Assembly: GCA_030710605.1 (NCBI GenBank)
Contig: CP092874.1
Span: 18,495,691 to 18,559,690, forward strand
Direction: 5' to 3'
Length of the DNA: 64,000 nt
From: Cordylochernes scorpioides
Lineage: Eukaryota; Arthropoda; Arachnida; Pseudoscorpiones; Chernetidae
Below, piece after piece: positions 12,063 to 23,670 of the stretch; positions within the stretch are counted from its first letter, which is position 1, and every line of letters begins with the position of its first letter. The translations under genes and the position numbers were made by a program. The notes beneath the pieces are model-generated. The model was not told the origin of the DNA, made no database searches, and saw nothing but the letters and a program-made list of their open reading frames with translations.

Positions 12063-13419
12063 CACTGCGTGACAATGAAAATGGAACACCAAGAAATAGT
12101 GGCCAGAAAATTATGCAAATTTCAGGGTAGACGCGCCTAACCGAGTTATGCAAATGATGTAAAATGCGCAGCTCTCGTGCGCACATGGAGTAAGATATAA
12201 GGGAAGGAACTTGCAGAAAGGACAGTATTCGTGTCGTTATTTCTTCAAGGAAAATCATTGTAGAAATTTTGTTCTTGTGTCAAAAGACACGTGTAATAAC
12301 AGAGAATGCCAGGTCATCGTAAACGGAGGCAGTTCAAGCAGACAGACGCTTTTACGAGGGGCATGGTGATCGGACTGAAAAGGGCAGGTTGGTCCATACG
12401 TCAAATCGCAGCTGATACACACCTTGGTGCGTCCACGGTGCACCGACTGTGGAGAAGATGGTTGGAACAAGGAAATGTGGCAATTTATAGGAATGTCGGT
12501 GCAACCAGAGTGACGTCAGCACGTGTGGATCGGCGTATCCTTCGACAAGCAGTGGCGGCCCCACAAGCCACTTGTACCGCCATCCTGCAACATGTGCAAG
12601 ACACCCTAGATCATTCCATCTCGACCAGAACCATTTCCCGTCGATTGGTTGCTAATGGCTTGCACTCATGCCGTCCGCTAAGAAGACTGCCATTGACCCC
12701 ACCGAATAGGCGCCAACGTTTGGAATGGTGCCGGGCTAGATCGACGTGGATGACGGAATGGCACAGGGTCGTGTTCTCAGATGAGTCGCGTTTCTGCTTG
12801 TCCAGTGATAGTCGCCGTGTACGCGTGTGGCGTCGACGTGGAGAAAGGTCCAATCCGGCAGCAATTGTGGAACGCCCCACCGTGCGACAACGTGGAATCA
12901 TGGTTTGGGGCGCAATCGCGTATGATTCCAGGTCACCTTTACTTCGTATTCAGGGCACTATGACGGCCCAACGATACGTTGATGATGTGCTGCGACCGGT
13001 GACACTCCCCTACCTTAAGGGGGTACCCAATGCCCTTTATCAGCAGGATAACGCCCGACCGCACACTGCTCGCATTAGCCAACAAGCTCTGCAAGATGTA
13101 CAGATGCTTCCCTGGCCACCGTACTCTCCTGATCTCTCACCAATCGAGCACGTCTGGGACATCATTGGACGCCGTTTGCATGCCTTGCCACAGCCGCGTT
13201 CAGAAGACGAACTGTGGCAAATGGTTGAGAGGGAATGGAGAGCCATCCCTCAGGACGCCATCCGTACTCTGATGACTCTCTACCTAGACGTGTTGCTGCG
13301 GGCATCGCCGTCCGCGGTGGTCCTACTTGCTACTAAGCCGACGCCGTTCTCGCTCTGTATTATGACTATCATTTTGAAATAAAGATCACTTATTGTTCGT
13401 CCCTGTCTCTCTCTGTCTA
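12063..13419 (+). mobile_element. Tc1-like DNA transposon, 3' end missing
   Basis: The left end CACTGCGTGACAATGAAAAT follows a TA. The sequence is almost identical to the element at 56555-57960 up to 13419, where similarity stops at CTCTCTCTGTCT. The right terminal inverted repeat present in the other copy is absent, so this copy cannot be a normal transposition substrate. It lies about 90 bp from NCKX exon C, in the opposite orientation to the gene. Confidence 0.93.
12306..13382 (+). pseudogene. Tc1-like transposase, C-terminal frameshift
   Basis: Cut-and-paste transposase. An N-terminal paired-type HTH (FTRGMVIGLKRAGWSIRQIA, then STVHRLWRRW) is followed by a second DNA-binding region and the DDE core: Asp159 in VVFSDESRF, Asp248 in YQQDNARPH and Glu281 in DLSPIEHVWD. 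All three catalytic residues are present. Relative to the copy at 56785, one T is missing near 13273, so the last 30 or so residues are replaced and the frame runs on to 13382. Only 32 residues separate the second Asp and the Glu, against 34 in classical Tc1. The C-terminal change together with the lost right end makes it non-functional, by inference. Confidence 0.93.
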
Positions 13420-13945
13420 TTAATTTTTATAAAAAACTTTCGATATAAATTAACAATTTATATTTTTCGATTGTGAAAAAAAAGCTAGAATTTTCGATCA
13501 AAGTCGCTCTTCAACTGACTTTTCAAAGCTATGAGAGGAAATGTGGAATATTTATAGAAAACAAATATTTGCTTGCACCAGAGTTCATAGTGATCATTTG
13601 AAAGCGAAATAATTTTATTGAAATTTTTTTTTTAAATTTAGGAATTTTAACTAAAAATATTTATTTATACTTGAGAGAAAAATATATATATTTTTAATTC
13701 CACTATAGAGAAGCAGTACAAGTAAGGGACTGCCCTGTAGTACGGTGTCGTGAGCCGCTACGGTAACTGTGAACAGGGAACTCTGAAATGTGGCTGACTA
13801 ACGGGGCAATGGCACCTCCCTTTCTATGGAGCAACAAAATCATGAACAAGAAACCATCACCAATTAAAAAAATGCATGTGCTGATCTCCTCTTGAGGTTG
13901 GATTTAGTCATTTTTGTTTTTATAAGCTCATCATGAAATATATAT

Positions 13946-14126
13946 TGTCACGGTAGTGATAACGAGTATAACAAAAGTTTAAGTAAAAATAATTTATTTA
14001 TAAAATGCCAAACTATTTCTAAAAATTATTTACAAGTAATAATATACAAGAATGGTAAGGGGTGTTGACTATGCAAATATTAATGATGATATACCACAGA
14101 ATATTTAAAATAATTATTCAGTGACA
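13946..14126 (-). repeat. 3' LTR of the Gypsy element
   Basis: 181-bp LTR starting TGTCACGGTAGTGATAAC and ending TTATTCAGTGACA, the same as the copy at 18942-19122. On the minus strand it is the downstream LTR. The flank at 13942-13945 is ATAT. Confidence 0.95.
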
Positions 14127-14139
14127 TTGCCCCCTTCCT
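14127..14139 (-). promoter_or_regulatory. Polypurine tract of the Gypsy element
   Basis: On the minus strand AGGAAGGGGGCAA abuts the 3' LTR, the expected position for plus-strand DNA priming. Confidence 0.8.
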
Positions 14140-14165
14140 AGATGAACAGCGTCCCGCTGTAATTA

Positions 14166-17100
14166 TCACTTGAACAGATCAGCTTGGTCCTCAGGGTCAT
14201 GGTAGGGTTTCATTCTTAGTACATGGACCAGGTCTCTTGTTTTGCGTCTCCTGGTTGGTTGGTCCACAGGTTCAACTTCGAAGGTCACGTCAGAGAGTTT
14301 CCGAGTAACCCTGTATGGCCCGAAGTACCTTTTCATCAGTTTTTCTGAGAGTCCCACCTTTCTTATCGGGATGAAAATCCATACCAGGTCACCGACGTTG
14401 TAATCCATTGCCTCGTGCTTTGAGTCATATCTGGCCTTGTCCTTTTCTTGGGCTTTCAAGGTTTCTAATCTTGCTAGCTGCCTAGTTTCTTCGACTCGCG
14501 AGGCAATCTTCTGACTGTAATCCTCTTGGAGATCTTCATGCGGATTTGGGAAAAGAGTGTCTACAGTTGTTTCGGCTTCGCGTCCATGAATCAGTTTAAA
14601 AGGGGTAAACCCTGTCGTATCTTGTTTTGCCGTGTTGTAGGCGAACGTGACGTAGGGCAGGATTACGTCCCAGTCCTTCTGTTAAACACTTACATACATA
14701 GCGATCATGTTGGCTAAGGTTTTGTTTAACCTCTCCGTCAGTCCATTCGTCTGGGGATGATACGCTGTCGTGAACCGATGTATCGACGAGCATTGATTGG
14801 TGAGTTCCGCAATCAACTTGGATTGAAATACTCGTCCTCGGTCCGTGATGATTTCTCTGGGGGCTCCGTGCTTGAGAACAACATCTTCCATTAAGAACTT
14901 GGCTGCTTCTTTTGCTTCCCCTGTGGGTAAGGCTTTAGTAACGGCAAATCGAGTAAGATAGTCAGTACAGACTATGATTCATTTATTACCAGTATCAGAC
15001 TTGGGAAATCTTCCAAGGAGGTCCATTCCAACTCTCTGAAAAGGGGAGGTTGCAGGAGGTATGGCCTTAAGTAGTCCGGGTGGCTTTTGAGTTGATTGTT
15101 TCTTTCTTTGGCACTCTTTACAATGAGCGACATACTTCCGTATGTCCCGGAGAAGTCCTGGCCAGAAATATTTATTTTTAACTCTCTCATATGTCTTCGA
15201 AAATCCAAGATGACCTGCTGTGGGAGCGTCGTGTAAACTTTTCAGTAGTTCTAAGCGTAAGTGCTTGGGAATAACTAAAAGGTGTTGGTTTCCCAGGGGG
15301 TCGAAATTCTTTTTGTATAAGGTTCCTTTTAACATTTCATATCCTTTCGATTCGGCACCAAATCTTTCTGTTTCCTCTATCAATTTACAAATTTTAGGGT
15401 CTTTTCTTTGTTCAGCCTCGAAGCACGTCAGAGCAGTTATTGAGGGTATATCATCATCCTCATCATTGTATGCTTCTTCCGATTCAAGTTGGAGAGGATT
15501 TCGAGAAAGACAGTCGGCATCTTGGTGTTTGCGTCCACTTTTATAAACAACCGTTACATTGTATTCTTGGAGTTTTAAAGCCCATCTTGCTAGTCTTCCT
15601 GTCGGGTCCTTCAGATTAGATAACCAGCAAAGAGCGTGGTGGTCAGTGACGATGACAAACTCACGACCAAAAAGGTACGGTCGAAATTTGTTGATGGCCC
15701 ATATTGCGGCCAAGCATTCTCTTTCCGTTGTTGAGTAATTCTTCTCCGCCTTAGATAAAGTTCTTGAAGCATAACCAACTGGCCGCTCTTTCCCATCGTT
15801 GATCTGTACGAGGACAGCTCCAATTCCATAACCGCTGGCGTCAGTATGGAGCTCGGTTGGCAGTTGTTCTTCGAAATAGGCAAGAACAGGTTCAGACATC
15901 AATGCTTTTTTCAAGGAATCAAAAGCATCCTGTTGGTCAGAGTTCCACATGAATTTATTATCTTTTTTGAGGACTTCGTGTAAAGGAGCAGCTTTCTCAG
16001 CAAAATTTTCTATAAATCTACGATAATAGGAACATAGGCCAATGAAGCTTCTCACATCTGTTATAGATTTTGGGGTTGGAAACTTGGCGATAGCTTCAAT
16101 TTTTTCTGGATCGGGATAAATACCTTTACTATCGACGAGGTGTCCAAACACTCTGATTCGTTTGGTTCCGAAAAGGCACTTTTTTGGGTTGAGGCGTAGC
16201 TCGGCCTTGTCGAGACATTGTAGTATGATTTCAAGCCGGTGTAAATGTTCGTTGAACGATTTGGAATACACCACGATGTCGTCTAAATAACAGAGGGCCA
16301 TCGTCCATTTCAGGCCTTTCAATATCTTGTCCATCATGCGCTCGAATGTTGCAGGGGCATTGCACAGGCCAAAGGGCATGACTAGGAATTCGTAGAGTCC
16401 GTCAGGGGTGATAAAGGCAGTTTTTTCTCTATCTGCTTCGTCGACTTCTATTTGCCAATATCCTGAACGAAGGTCCATTGATGAATAAAATTTGGCTCCT
16501 TTCAGGGAGTCAAGTGTATCATCGATTCGGGGTAGTGGGTAAACGTCTTTTTTAGTAACTTTGTTTAGTCGTCTGTAATCCACACAGAAACGCCAGTTAC
16601 CATCCTTCTTTTTCACTAAAATAACCGGCGATGACCATGGACTTTCTGAATGACGTATAATACCGGCGTCTAGCATTTTGTCCACTTCCGTTTGGATTGC
16701 TTGGCGTTCTGTAGGGGAGACTCGATATGGTCTATGCTTAATAGGCTGATGGTTTCCAGTTTCAATTTTATGTTTGGCTAATGAAGTTTGCTTTACAGAT
16801 TCATTATTTTTATCAAATATTTTATCATATCGTTTTAAAATTGATAAGATTTGAGACTGCTGCTCTTCTGATAAATCATCACTAATTAAATTTTGTAAAA
16901 ATTTAAAGTCACTTTTATCAGCATGACTGGCATGATTCGCATTTTTCACCTCCTTATTAGATTCAGAACATTCTGAAATAGCCGTCAAGTTATTTTCTTC
17001 AACCCTTTGAATTTTTCCTAGGCACATTCCCTTAGGGACTATTTGAGCTGTGGTGCTAGAATTTACGATCCAAAGTTTTCCTTTATTATGGGAAAGCCTG

Positions 17101-17699
17101 AATAATGCACAGGGAAGTGTTAACCCTTTTCCTATTAATACCTTTTTCGAAGGTTCAAAAAGTACCTGATTTTGCCCATTAAGCTCTTCACTCATAACAT
17201 TTATTAGTTTGGTAGATTCGGCTGGGATTACGACGCTTCTGCTAGCCACAACCTTTCCCATGGAAGCTGGTGAATTTAGTACATCTTTGGCCTCTTCCAA
17301 TCTGATTTCGGCGCGTCCACAATCAATCACGGCATTTGATGCCTCTAGGAAATCCCATCCGAGGATAATACTTGGGTTACTATTAGGGAGGACGATAAAC
17401 TCAAGCGGCTGTTCCAATCCATTGATGCTCAAGCTGATTGTGCATCGGCCGATCGATGTAACATTCTTGCCATCAGCAACTTTCAGAGTCATTCCGCTAT
17501 CTTTGAACATGGTCTTTTTTAATTGTCGTCTTAATCCATCAGAGATAACTGAAAAAGAGGAACCTGAATCGACCAGAGCAGAAAATGCAATGTCATCAAT
17601 GATGATTTCGACATAATTTTGTTGTAATTTAGCGGCTGTCGACGATGGAGGGTTTTTCACACCCGCGGCTTCCCCCTCGAAAGAAGACGCGACGCTTAG
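14166..17699 (-). pseudogene. pol: Gypsy pol (PR-RT-RNaseH-IN) with two nonsense codons
   Basis: One continuous reading frame entered by -1 frameshifting at 17699-17705; there is no ATG at its head. Domains in order: aspartic protease with ALVDSGSSFSVIS; reverse transcriptase with WRFCVDYRRLN, MPFGLCNAPATFERMM and the catalytic CYLDDIVVYSKS; RNase H with LHTDASGYGIGAVL and TTERECLAA; integrase H2C2 finger (H..AGH..CKECQ) near 15100-15230; integrase core with TDYLTRFA, IITDRGRVFQSKL and YHPQTNGLTERLNK; and a C-terminal GPYRV-type tail. A TGA at 14979-14981 (where related elements have Trp) and a TAA at 14682-14684 interrupt the integrase. Otherwise the frame is open to TGA-type termination at 14166. 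RT and RNase H look intact, so loss of function is recent. Confidence 0.93.
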
Positions 17700-18850
17700 T
17701 TTTTTTCTAGATTGTAGCGGCGTGGGGATTGGCTTGTATGGCGGCCTGGGGAAATGGACTGGCGTCTTGGGGATCTTCCTCTGTTTGGATACGGCGATTG
17801 TCTGCGGTAGATTTGGCTTCTTATGGCTTGGTGGTTACCCATTTGAGGTTCTTGGGTGCTTGGTGCATGTCCTTCGGGTCTCTGCGTCCATTGTCGGCGT
17901 TCTCTACAATATCACTTAACATGGCCTGGGCGGCCGCAATTAAAACATATTGGGATGTTGTCATGCGTCCTCCATTCATCCGTTCTTCGTTGTGGTGGCG
18001 TCTGGTTATATATGGGCGTTTGGGTAGGGTACTGACGTCGTGGAACCTGGTTGAATGTACGTGTTTGGTTGGGGTACGACTGTCGTGGCGGAGGCCTTTG
18101 AATAGGCTTCGAAATTGCAGCTACGTTTTTTTCAATCTCTTCTCGGATAATTTCTTTCAGAGAAGATGGTTCAGGAGTAGTTGACTCCGGATTTAGTGCG
18201 CGATGAACTTCTTCACGCACGATGCGTCGGATTAAGTCTTCCATTGATTCAGAGTCTGCTGAATCGATGGCGGCAACATTCGGTAGTCTGTCAAATACTA
18301 CACGTTTTTTTACACGTTTTTTATTTGAAGCCTCGATTTTTCGGCACCATTTGATGAACTCATCGATACTTGCAATGTCTAAAATGATGATTGACTGATA
18401 TATCTCCTCCGATATTCCTTTCGTCAAGTGTGCAACTATTTCATTTTCCATCATAGCCGGATTCACTTCTCTGCACAGATGGAGAACATCTTGAATGTAA
18501 GAATCACTGGTCTCCTCCTTCCCCTGAGCTCGAGTTTTGAGGTTCTCTGCGAGTTGATCTTTTTGGGTGACATGATGTCCGAAATTCTGAGAAAACATTT
18601 TCACAACAATATCCCATGAATTAATTTTCTCTTCAACATTTTCGTACCATCTGTGCGCTGTTCCTTGGAGGAAAAAATAAACATTTGCGAGGCACATTGA
18701 ATCATCCCAGCAGTTGTAGCGAGCGACGCGATGGAATTCTTTCAACCATTTTTCTGGATTCTGGTTGCGTTCTCCAGTAAAAATAGAAGGGTTTCTAAAA
18801 GGTTGAAAATGGTACTCACCCATTTTTGTCTGTGTCTCTTGCTTGATCAT
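17696..18850 (-). pseudogene. gag: Gypsy gag with an in-frame stop inside the zinc knuckle
   Basis: The frame opens at an ATG at 18850 and runs to a TAA at 17696-17698, about 384 codons. The N-terminal two thirds contains the retrotransposon Gag block (RNPSIFTGERNQNPEKWLKE, later WDDSMCLANVYFFLQGTAHRW), which forms the RNA-binding particle. A CCHC knuckle begins CFNCGRPGH near 17920. A TGA at 17912-17914 falls between its His and last Cys (HVK-stop-YC), so translation would stop inside the knuckle unless read through. Downstream the same frame stays open to the frameshift site. The change is consistent with a single C-to-T mutation of an Arg codon, but I infer that. Confidence 0.88.
17699..17705 (-). 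promoter_or_regulatory. -1 ribosomal frameshift slippery site (A AAA AAC)
   Basis: On the minus strand the heptamer A AAA AAC sits in the correct gag phase (GAA AAA AAC) and is followed immediately by the gag TAA. Slipping back one base gives CTA AGC GTC, the exact frame of pol. The phase was checked from positions: gag codons start at positions equal to 1 modulo 3 and pol codons at positions equal to 2. No downstream pseudoknot was assessed. Confidence 0.9.
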
Positions 18851-18922
18851 AGCGATGTTTTATTGAGGTTCTAGTCCTTGTAGTCTTCGGCTTCTTCTAA
18901 CGGCTTGGGCGTCGAGGGAATA

Positions 18923-18939
18923 TTCCAGCTTCTCCACCA
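18923..18939 (-). promoter_or_regulatory. Primer-binding-site candidate of the Gypsy element
   Basis: Two bases inside the 5' LTR, the minus strand reads TGGTGGAGAAGCTGGAA. A TGG start complementary to a tRNA CCA end is typical. I do not assign the tRNA. A similar sequence (TGGAGATGCTGG) follows the LTR of the small element near 49200. Confidence 0.7.
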
Positions 18940-18941
18940 GT

Positions 18942-19122
18942 TGTCACGGTAGTGATAACGAGTATAACAAAAGTTTAAGTAAAAATAATTTATTTATAAA
19001 ATGCCAAACTATTTCTAAAAATTATTTACAAGTAATAATATACAAGAATGGTAAGGGGTGTTGACTATGCAAATATTAATGATGATATACCACAGAATAT
19101 TTAAAATAATTATTCAGTGACA
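18942..19122 (-). repeat. 5' LTR of the Gypsy element
   Basis: 181 bp, identical by eye to the LTR at 13946-14126. On the minus strand it is the upstream LTR and so would carry the element's promoter. The flank at 19123-19126 is ATAT, the second copy of the target duplication. Confidence 0.95.
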
Positions 19123-20310
19123 ATATTATATTCTCAGTATATATTTTAAATAAACAACACATATATTCATACGCACGTAAAATGTAAGCCAATGTTGAAT
19201 AAAAAAAAAAAAAACGTTTTCAATGAAATTCAGCCAACAAATAGAACAAACATTTTTAAAATTATATTTAAAAGGCAAGAAAGAAGAAAAAAGAACATTT
19301 TAGAATCAGAAATTGTGCCATCATAGATCTTTACAGATCAGACGATGATGGGCTGCTGACATCAGACGATGCGCACGGAATCGTAATTAGAAGTCAAGAA
19401 CCTTAATCAGATAGATGGGCAACGGGGATGGAATACTGAATTCAGGGGCTCCCTCCCTGAGATATATTGCCTCTCTCTTCTACGATTTACTTTATTACAT
19501 TTTGACCATCAAATTAACGAGACTGATATTTTACAATTTTAAGAATATTCTTTTGATATTTTGAGAAATAACCATTTAAAAGACAACTTTTATTATTAAA
19601 AAAAAAAATGTAAAAAATATATTTTAAAAATAGTTTTGTTAATTACACATATCAAAATACGAAACTATTATAGACGCGTATGATTCTTTTAAAAATAAAA
19701 CAATTTCTACTGCCCTTACTGCAATGAAAAAATTAATGGGAGAGCCTGACTCATCAGTAGTGAACCCTCCCAGCGGTTTCGCCAGTTTAATCTACCATAC
19801 CGTTGTTATATTGCATTTTTGGAACTTCCTTTTATAGTGATACTGATGCTAGACTCTTGGAATGGGTATTTTAGATGAACTATGGACATAAGCTTTGAGG
19901 ACAGTAGAATTACAATTACATTTATAAATATATAATATGCTTCGAGAAATCGCTCTTCCGCAAATATCAAATTGTGTCTTTTATATTAGAACAATTATAT
20001 TATGATTGCATCATAATTATACATATGCATTTATATTTAAGCATAATTCATTAGTAAAAAATAATTAATTTTTCTTTCTTCTCATCTTTTATTAGTTTTA
20101 TAAAATGTTAACCTTGTTCTGTCTTTTTTCCCCTCATCTTACTATCTTCAATTCTTCCTTGTTATTCTTATGTTCCCCTTATAGGACGCGTATCTGCCGA
20201 AAATCCATAGTGAAGCCTTAAATTGTTAAAAAATATATAAAAATATTTTTGTGTGATACCTTAAAATATAATCTTTATCTAATTTCACTTTCTTTACTCC
20301 TTCTCTTATA
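19123..20310. other. AT-rich intron sequence
   Basis: One partial CTTACTGC MITE copy at 19705-19810. A more balanced stretch at 19320-19460 (CAGACGATGATGGGCTGCTG) has no ORF or match in the window. Confidence 0.6.
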
Positions 20311-21039
20311 CCATATATAAATGTTATATTAAAATATTATTCTATTTAAAATTATATTTCAAAGATCCAAATACTCTGTTAAATCGACCGCCAGAGGTCA
20401 TTCTTCCCCTATAAAAACTCTTTGTTGTTCTTCCCCGATGGCTGGCTCAAAACATTTGTACATTATGTAAATAAGCTTTTCATTTTTTTTTATTCTTACG
20501 CATTAAGCCAGGCAGTACTTTTACCAAATTATGTTCTTTTATATATTCCTTTAGTTCAATTAAATTACTGATCTAAATTCAAGCAGAAAATCTCTTTATC
20601 TTTTTAAATTATATAACATATATATATATATAATATATATATATTATAGATATAACTTTACTTTAAAATTATTGTTCGGCAATAGCTTGTTATACTGACA
20701 CTATATTTTCAATTCGATATCAATTTATTCTAAGACTTTCTTTAACACAGGATCATACCTCAATTACAAATCTTTTGGCCCCATAAACCATAAAATATTG
20801 GTAATAAAAACATTGTCAAAAAAGAATCCACACCCACTGCTCTCAAAATATAGAAATCATTGAAAAAAAAAAAGAAAAATATTATCGAGGGGGAATTGCA
20901 ATGCAACGAATATCCTAAACAATTTATAAACAAGTATATTAATAGAAATATAAAACCATCAAAAAACAATAGTCAAGGCCAGAACCCATCCTGCATACTT
21001 CCCTACAGTTATGGAATCTAAATAATAGCCAGATCTTTC

Positions 21040-21440
21040 AAAAGTTTCAATATAAATATTAGATATCAATCCGCTCCAAACTTAAGAAACCTTCTCCGTC
21101 ATCCTATAACTAAACGAAAACAAGAAACCCAATCAAATCTTATATACCGCATACCATGCAAATCCTGTACATCATCTTACATTGGCGAAAATGGAAAAAC
21201 CCTAATAGAGAGATTTAATCAACACAAGACAGCCTTCAGAAATCATAGTCCTTTGTCATTACTTGTAGATCATGCAATCAAGCGAAGACATATTCCAGAT
21301 TTTGAAAATGCAATAGTTGTATACAGCAACATACAGGAAAAACATTATTTCTGGAGAGCTGGACATCTATAGATGATCGAAACAGTATTAATAGGAAAAT
21401 AGACATACCGCAATCATACCTACAGTTAAAACAAAACTAG
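21040..21440 (+). pseudogene. Penelope-like element C-terminal fragment with GIY-YIG endonuclease
   Basis: The reading frame gives APNLRNLLRHPITKR, then NLIYRIPCKSCTSSYIGENG with TLIERFNQHK, then LLVDHAIKRRHIPDF. This is the GIY-YIG nuclease domain of Penelope-like retroelements, recognisable from the Cys pair before YIGE and the ER-x-x-QH helix. A stop at 21370-21372 is followed by a frame change, after which SINRKIDIPQSYLQLKQN completes the usual C-terminus and stops at 21438-21440. No reverse transcriptase is joined upstream, so this is a 5'-truncated copy. Confidence 0.88.
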
Positions 21441-21657
21441 TTAAATATAATAGATATATCATTTTATTTCTAATTTTATAATTTATTCATTCAAAATGGT
21501 TCGGTCATTCCAACTTATATAAACAATACTTCTCGTGCATCACACGGATGATGGGCTTGGAAGGAGTTTGAATTCCTAGAGGAAGATAAGGTCTCATCGA
21601 AATATTTTAAATAAATTATATTGATCCAAAATATGCCTTTATTTTAATATATATATA

Positions 21658-21870
21658 AGGATCACCTCTCCCGTCAAAATAGACGCTAAAACTTGGTGCC
21701 ATCTATTGATCGTCTTTGCAAACTGGCGGACTTAAGGTCGGTTGTTAAAGCCACAACATCAGCTTTGGAAAACTGAGAAACGTTAACCTGAAGACCATGG
21801 TTTCGGGATAATGGCCCTTGTCAGTGCAATGCGGACTTACTTTTAACGTCTATTTTGACGGGGGAAGTTT
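21658..21870. mobile_element. GGTCGCCTCTCCCGTC-family MITE (copy 2)
   Basis: Same ends in degraded form (ATCACCTCTCCCGTC; TATTTTGACGGGGGAAG). Its centre contains a hammerhead-like motif at 21787-21830. Confidence 0.75.
21787..21830 (-). ncRNA. Hammerhead-like motif inside a MITE (second copy)
   Basis: Minus strand: CTGACAA, stem II GGG/CCC, GAAA, helix III ACCAUGGU with 2-nt turn, GUC cleavage triplet, then TTCAGG. G8 of the core is changed to A. Confidence 0.5.
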
Positions 21871-23228
21871 TAAATAGATGTGTATATATTTAATTAAAAA
21901 GGCATATAGTGGATCAAAATATCATTTATATCCAATATATGCCTTTTATTATCTAAGTATATATATATATATATATGTGTGCTTTCAAGAGCAAACGATA
22001 AGTGGAGGTAAACTATTTTGAGAAATATTGAACATTAAAAAAAAATCTTCCATTTTAATCTTATTTTATTAGGGATTTAAATATATATAATTGAGAAATT
22101 TATTTTATGATATAAAATATAACCTAATTCAAAAATATATTATTAAAAATCAATAAGTAGCATATTTTATTTGTGAAAAATAACATTGAAGACCAGAAAA
22201 ATATATTTTTTAAAAAAGTTCGTCGAGATTTTAAATTCAAATCAGTTTAAAGCAGCGCAGACGATCATTTAAAACTGCAATTTTCTAGCAAACGACTTTT
22301 TAAAAAAATATTTCCGCTCTTATTGTTTTAAAGATTCAGTGATATTAAAGAGTCTCTCCTTCGATTATTTTTCACAGAATAAATAAATAGGAAAGAAAGG
22401 ATATAAACTATTGTTGAATAAAAAATACACAGTACGCTTCCTTTCAAATGTTCGACTGGTCTATATTTATTTTGGCGGGAAAAACTGAAATGTTGTATAT
22501 TCTTATAAAAATACATATTATAGTGGATATAATAGGGAAAATTTATGTTTTAAATAACATTTTATATTATTTGAGATAATGATGTGTATAAATTAGGTAT
22601 ATATATTTTTATGACTCTGTTCGACTTTTGGTCTTTTTAAATAAATACGGTGTAGGAAAATAATTTAGAGAAAATAATTGGAATCTTTTCAAAGTACAAA
22701 ATAAAAAATCTATATGTATATGACTATTAAGAAAAAGGAATTTTCTGATCGTGTAGTTCAAAGTTGTTGATAGCTTGCACCATCTCTCGGAATAAATAAA
22801 AACTAATCGTTGATTTTAAATTATTCCAGGATATTGGTCAAATACTCCTTCTTGATAAATCAATCTTGTAGTAGTTGAATGTAATTCTTCTGTCCTATAA
22901 GCTTATGTCCATAGTTTTCTTGAAAACCATTTCTGAGATCTCATCCTTCAGTGCAGCGTATATAAGCAGAATCGTCCAATAAAGTATTAGAGATCTGAGA
23001 AGCGGTCTGGTGAATTAAATTGGCGAAACCGCTGGGAGGGTTCACCACTGATGAGCCAAGAGCCCTCCCAATATATTTTTTCATCGCAGTAAGGACAGTA
23101 GAAGTTTGTATTGTGTATAAAAGAAACATTCGTGCTTTTAAATCCTTTCATTTTATATAAATCAATCTAATAAAAACTAACCAAGTAGACCATCGCGGTG
23201 AAGACTGTACATCTAGCCCAGGGGTCGG

Positions 23229-23405
23229 TAAACTGCAGCTCTTTGGATGTGAAGCTGTTTATATAGTTCCATATGTAAATATTATTTATGTGAGTACTAT
23301 TTATTGTTGGCAATTAAAAAAAAATTGTGGCTCTTTAAAAACTTTGAAATTTTGTAAATTATAATTTTTGACTCTTCCTACTCAAAAGTTTGCCCCGATC
23401 CCTTA
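23229..23405. mobile_element. Probable hAT-type MITE
   Basis: Starts CAGGGGTCGGTAAACTGCAG and ends near AGTTTGCCCCGATCCCTTA. The ends are imperfect inverted repeats resembling those of hAT MITEs. Target duplication is not clean, so the boundaries are approximate. Confidence 0.55.
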
Positions 23406-23670
23406 CCTAGACGACCAAAAATATAAAGTGAAATATTACACTTTAAAGTTTCTGATGGCTTGTGCCATATATCATATATTTTACATATCGTTCTGAAAAT
23501 AGAACAATACATATTTAATTAATATTAAAAATGGCATATCCTGACCAGGAGCATATGTGCTTTACAGAAGGCAGAGCGCCATCTGGTGGAACAGAAATCA
23601 ACTAAACATTGATTTAGCCTGTTCCCTGATATTTGGCCAACCCAATTTCTTGATAAATCAAGAAAAGCCA

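Larger units (their letters stand above)
13946..19122 (-). mobile_element. Ty3/Gypsy LTR retrotransposon, nearly intact
   Basis: Complete LTR retrotransposon of about 5.2 kb in antisense to the + strand, inside the intron between NCKX exons B and C, so in the same orientation as the host gene. Two 181-bp direct repeats start TGTCAC and end TGACA, and they look identical base for base. The flanks are ATAT on both sides, a 4-bp target duplication. Order on the minus strand: LTR, primer-binding candidate, gag, -1 frameshift site, pol (protease, RT, RNase H, integrase), polypurine tract, LTR. Integrase after RNase H gives the Ty3/Gypsy type. No envelope-like ORF is present. Identical LTRs indicate recent insertion, yet the coding part has three nonsense codons. 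Confidence 0.95.

Noticed and set aside
12611-12901. Antisense ORFs inside the Tc1 transposase genes
   Set aside because: They are shadows of the transposase frame and occur identically in both copies.
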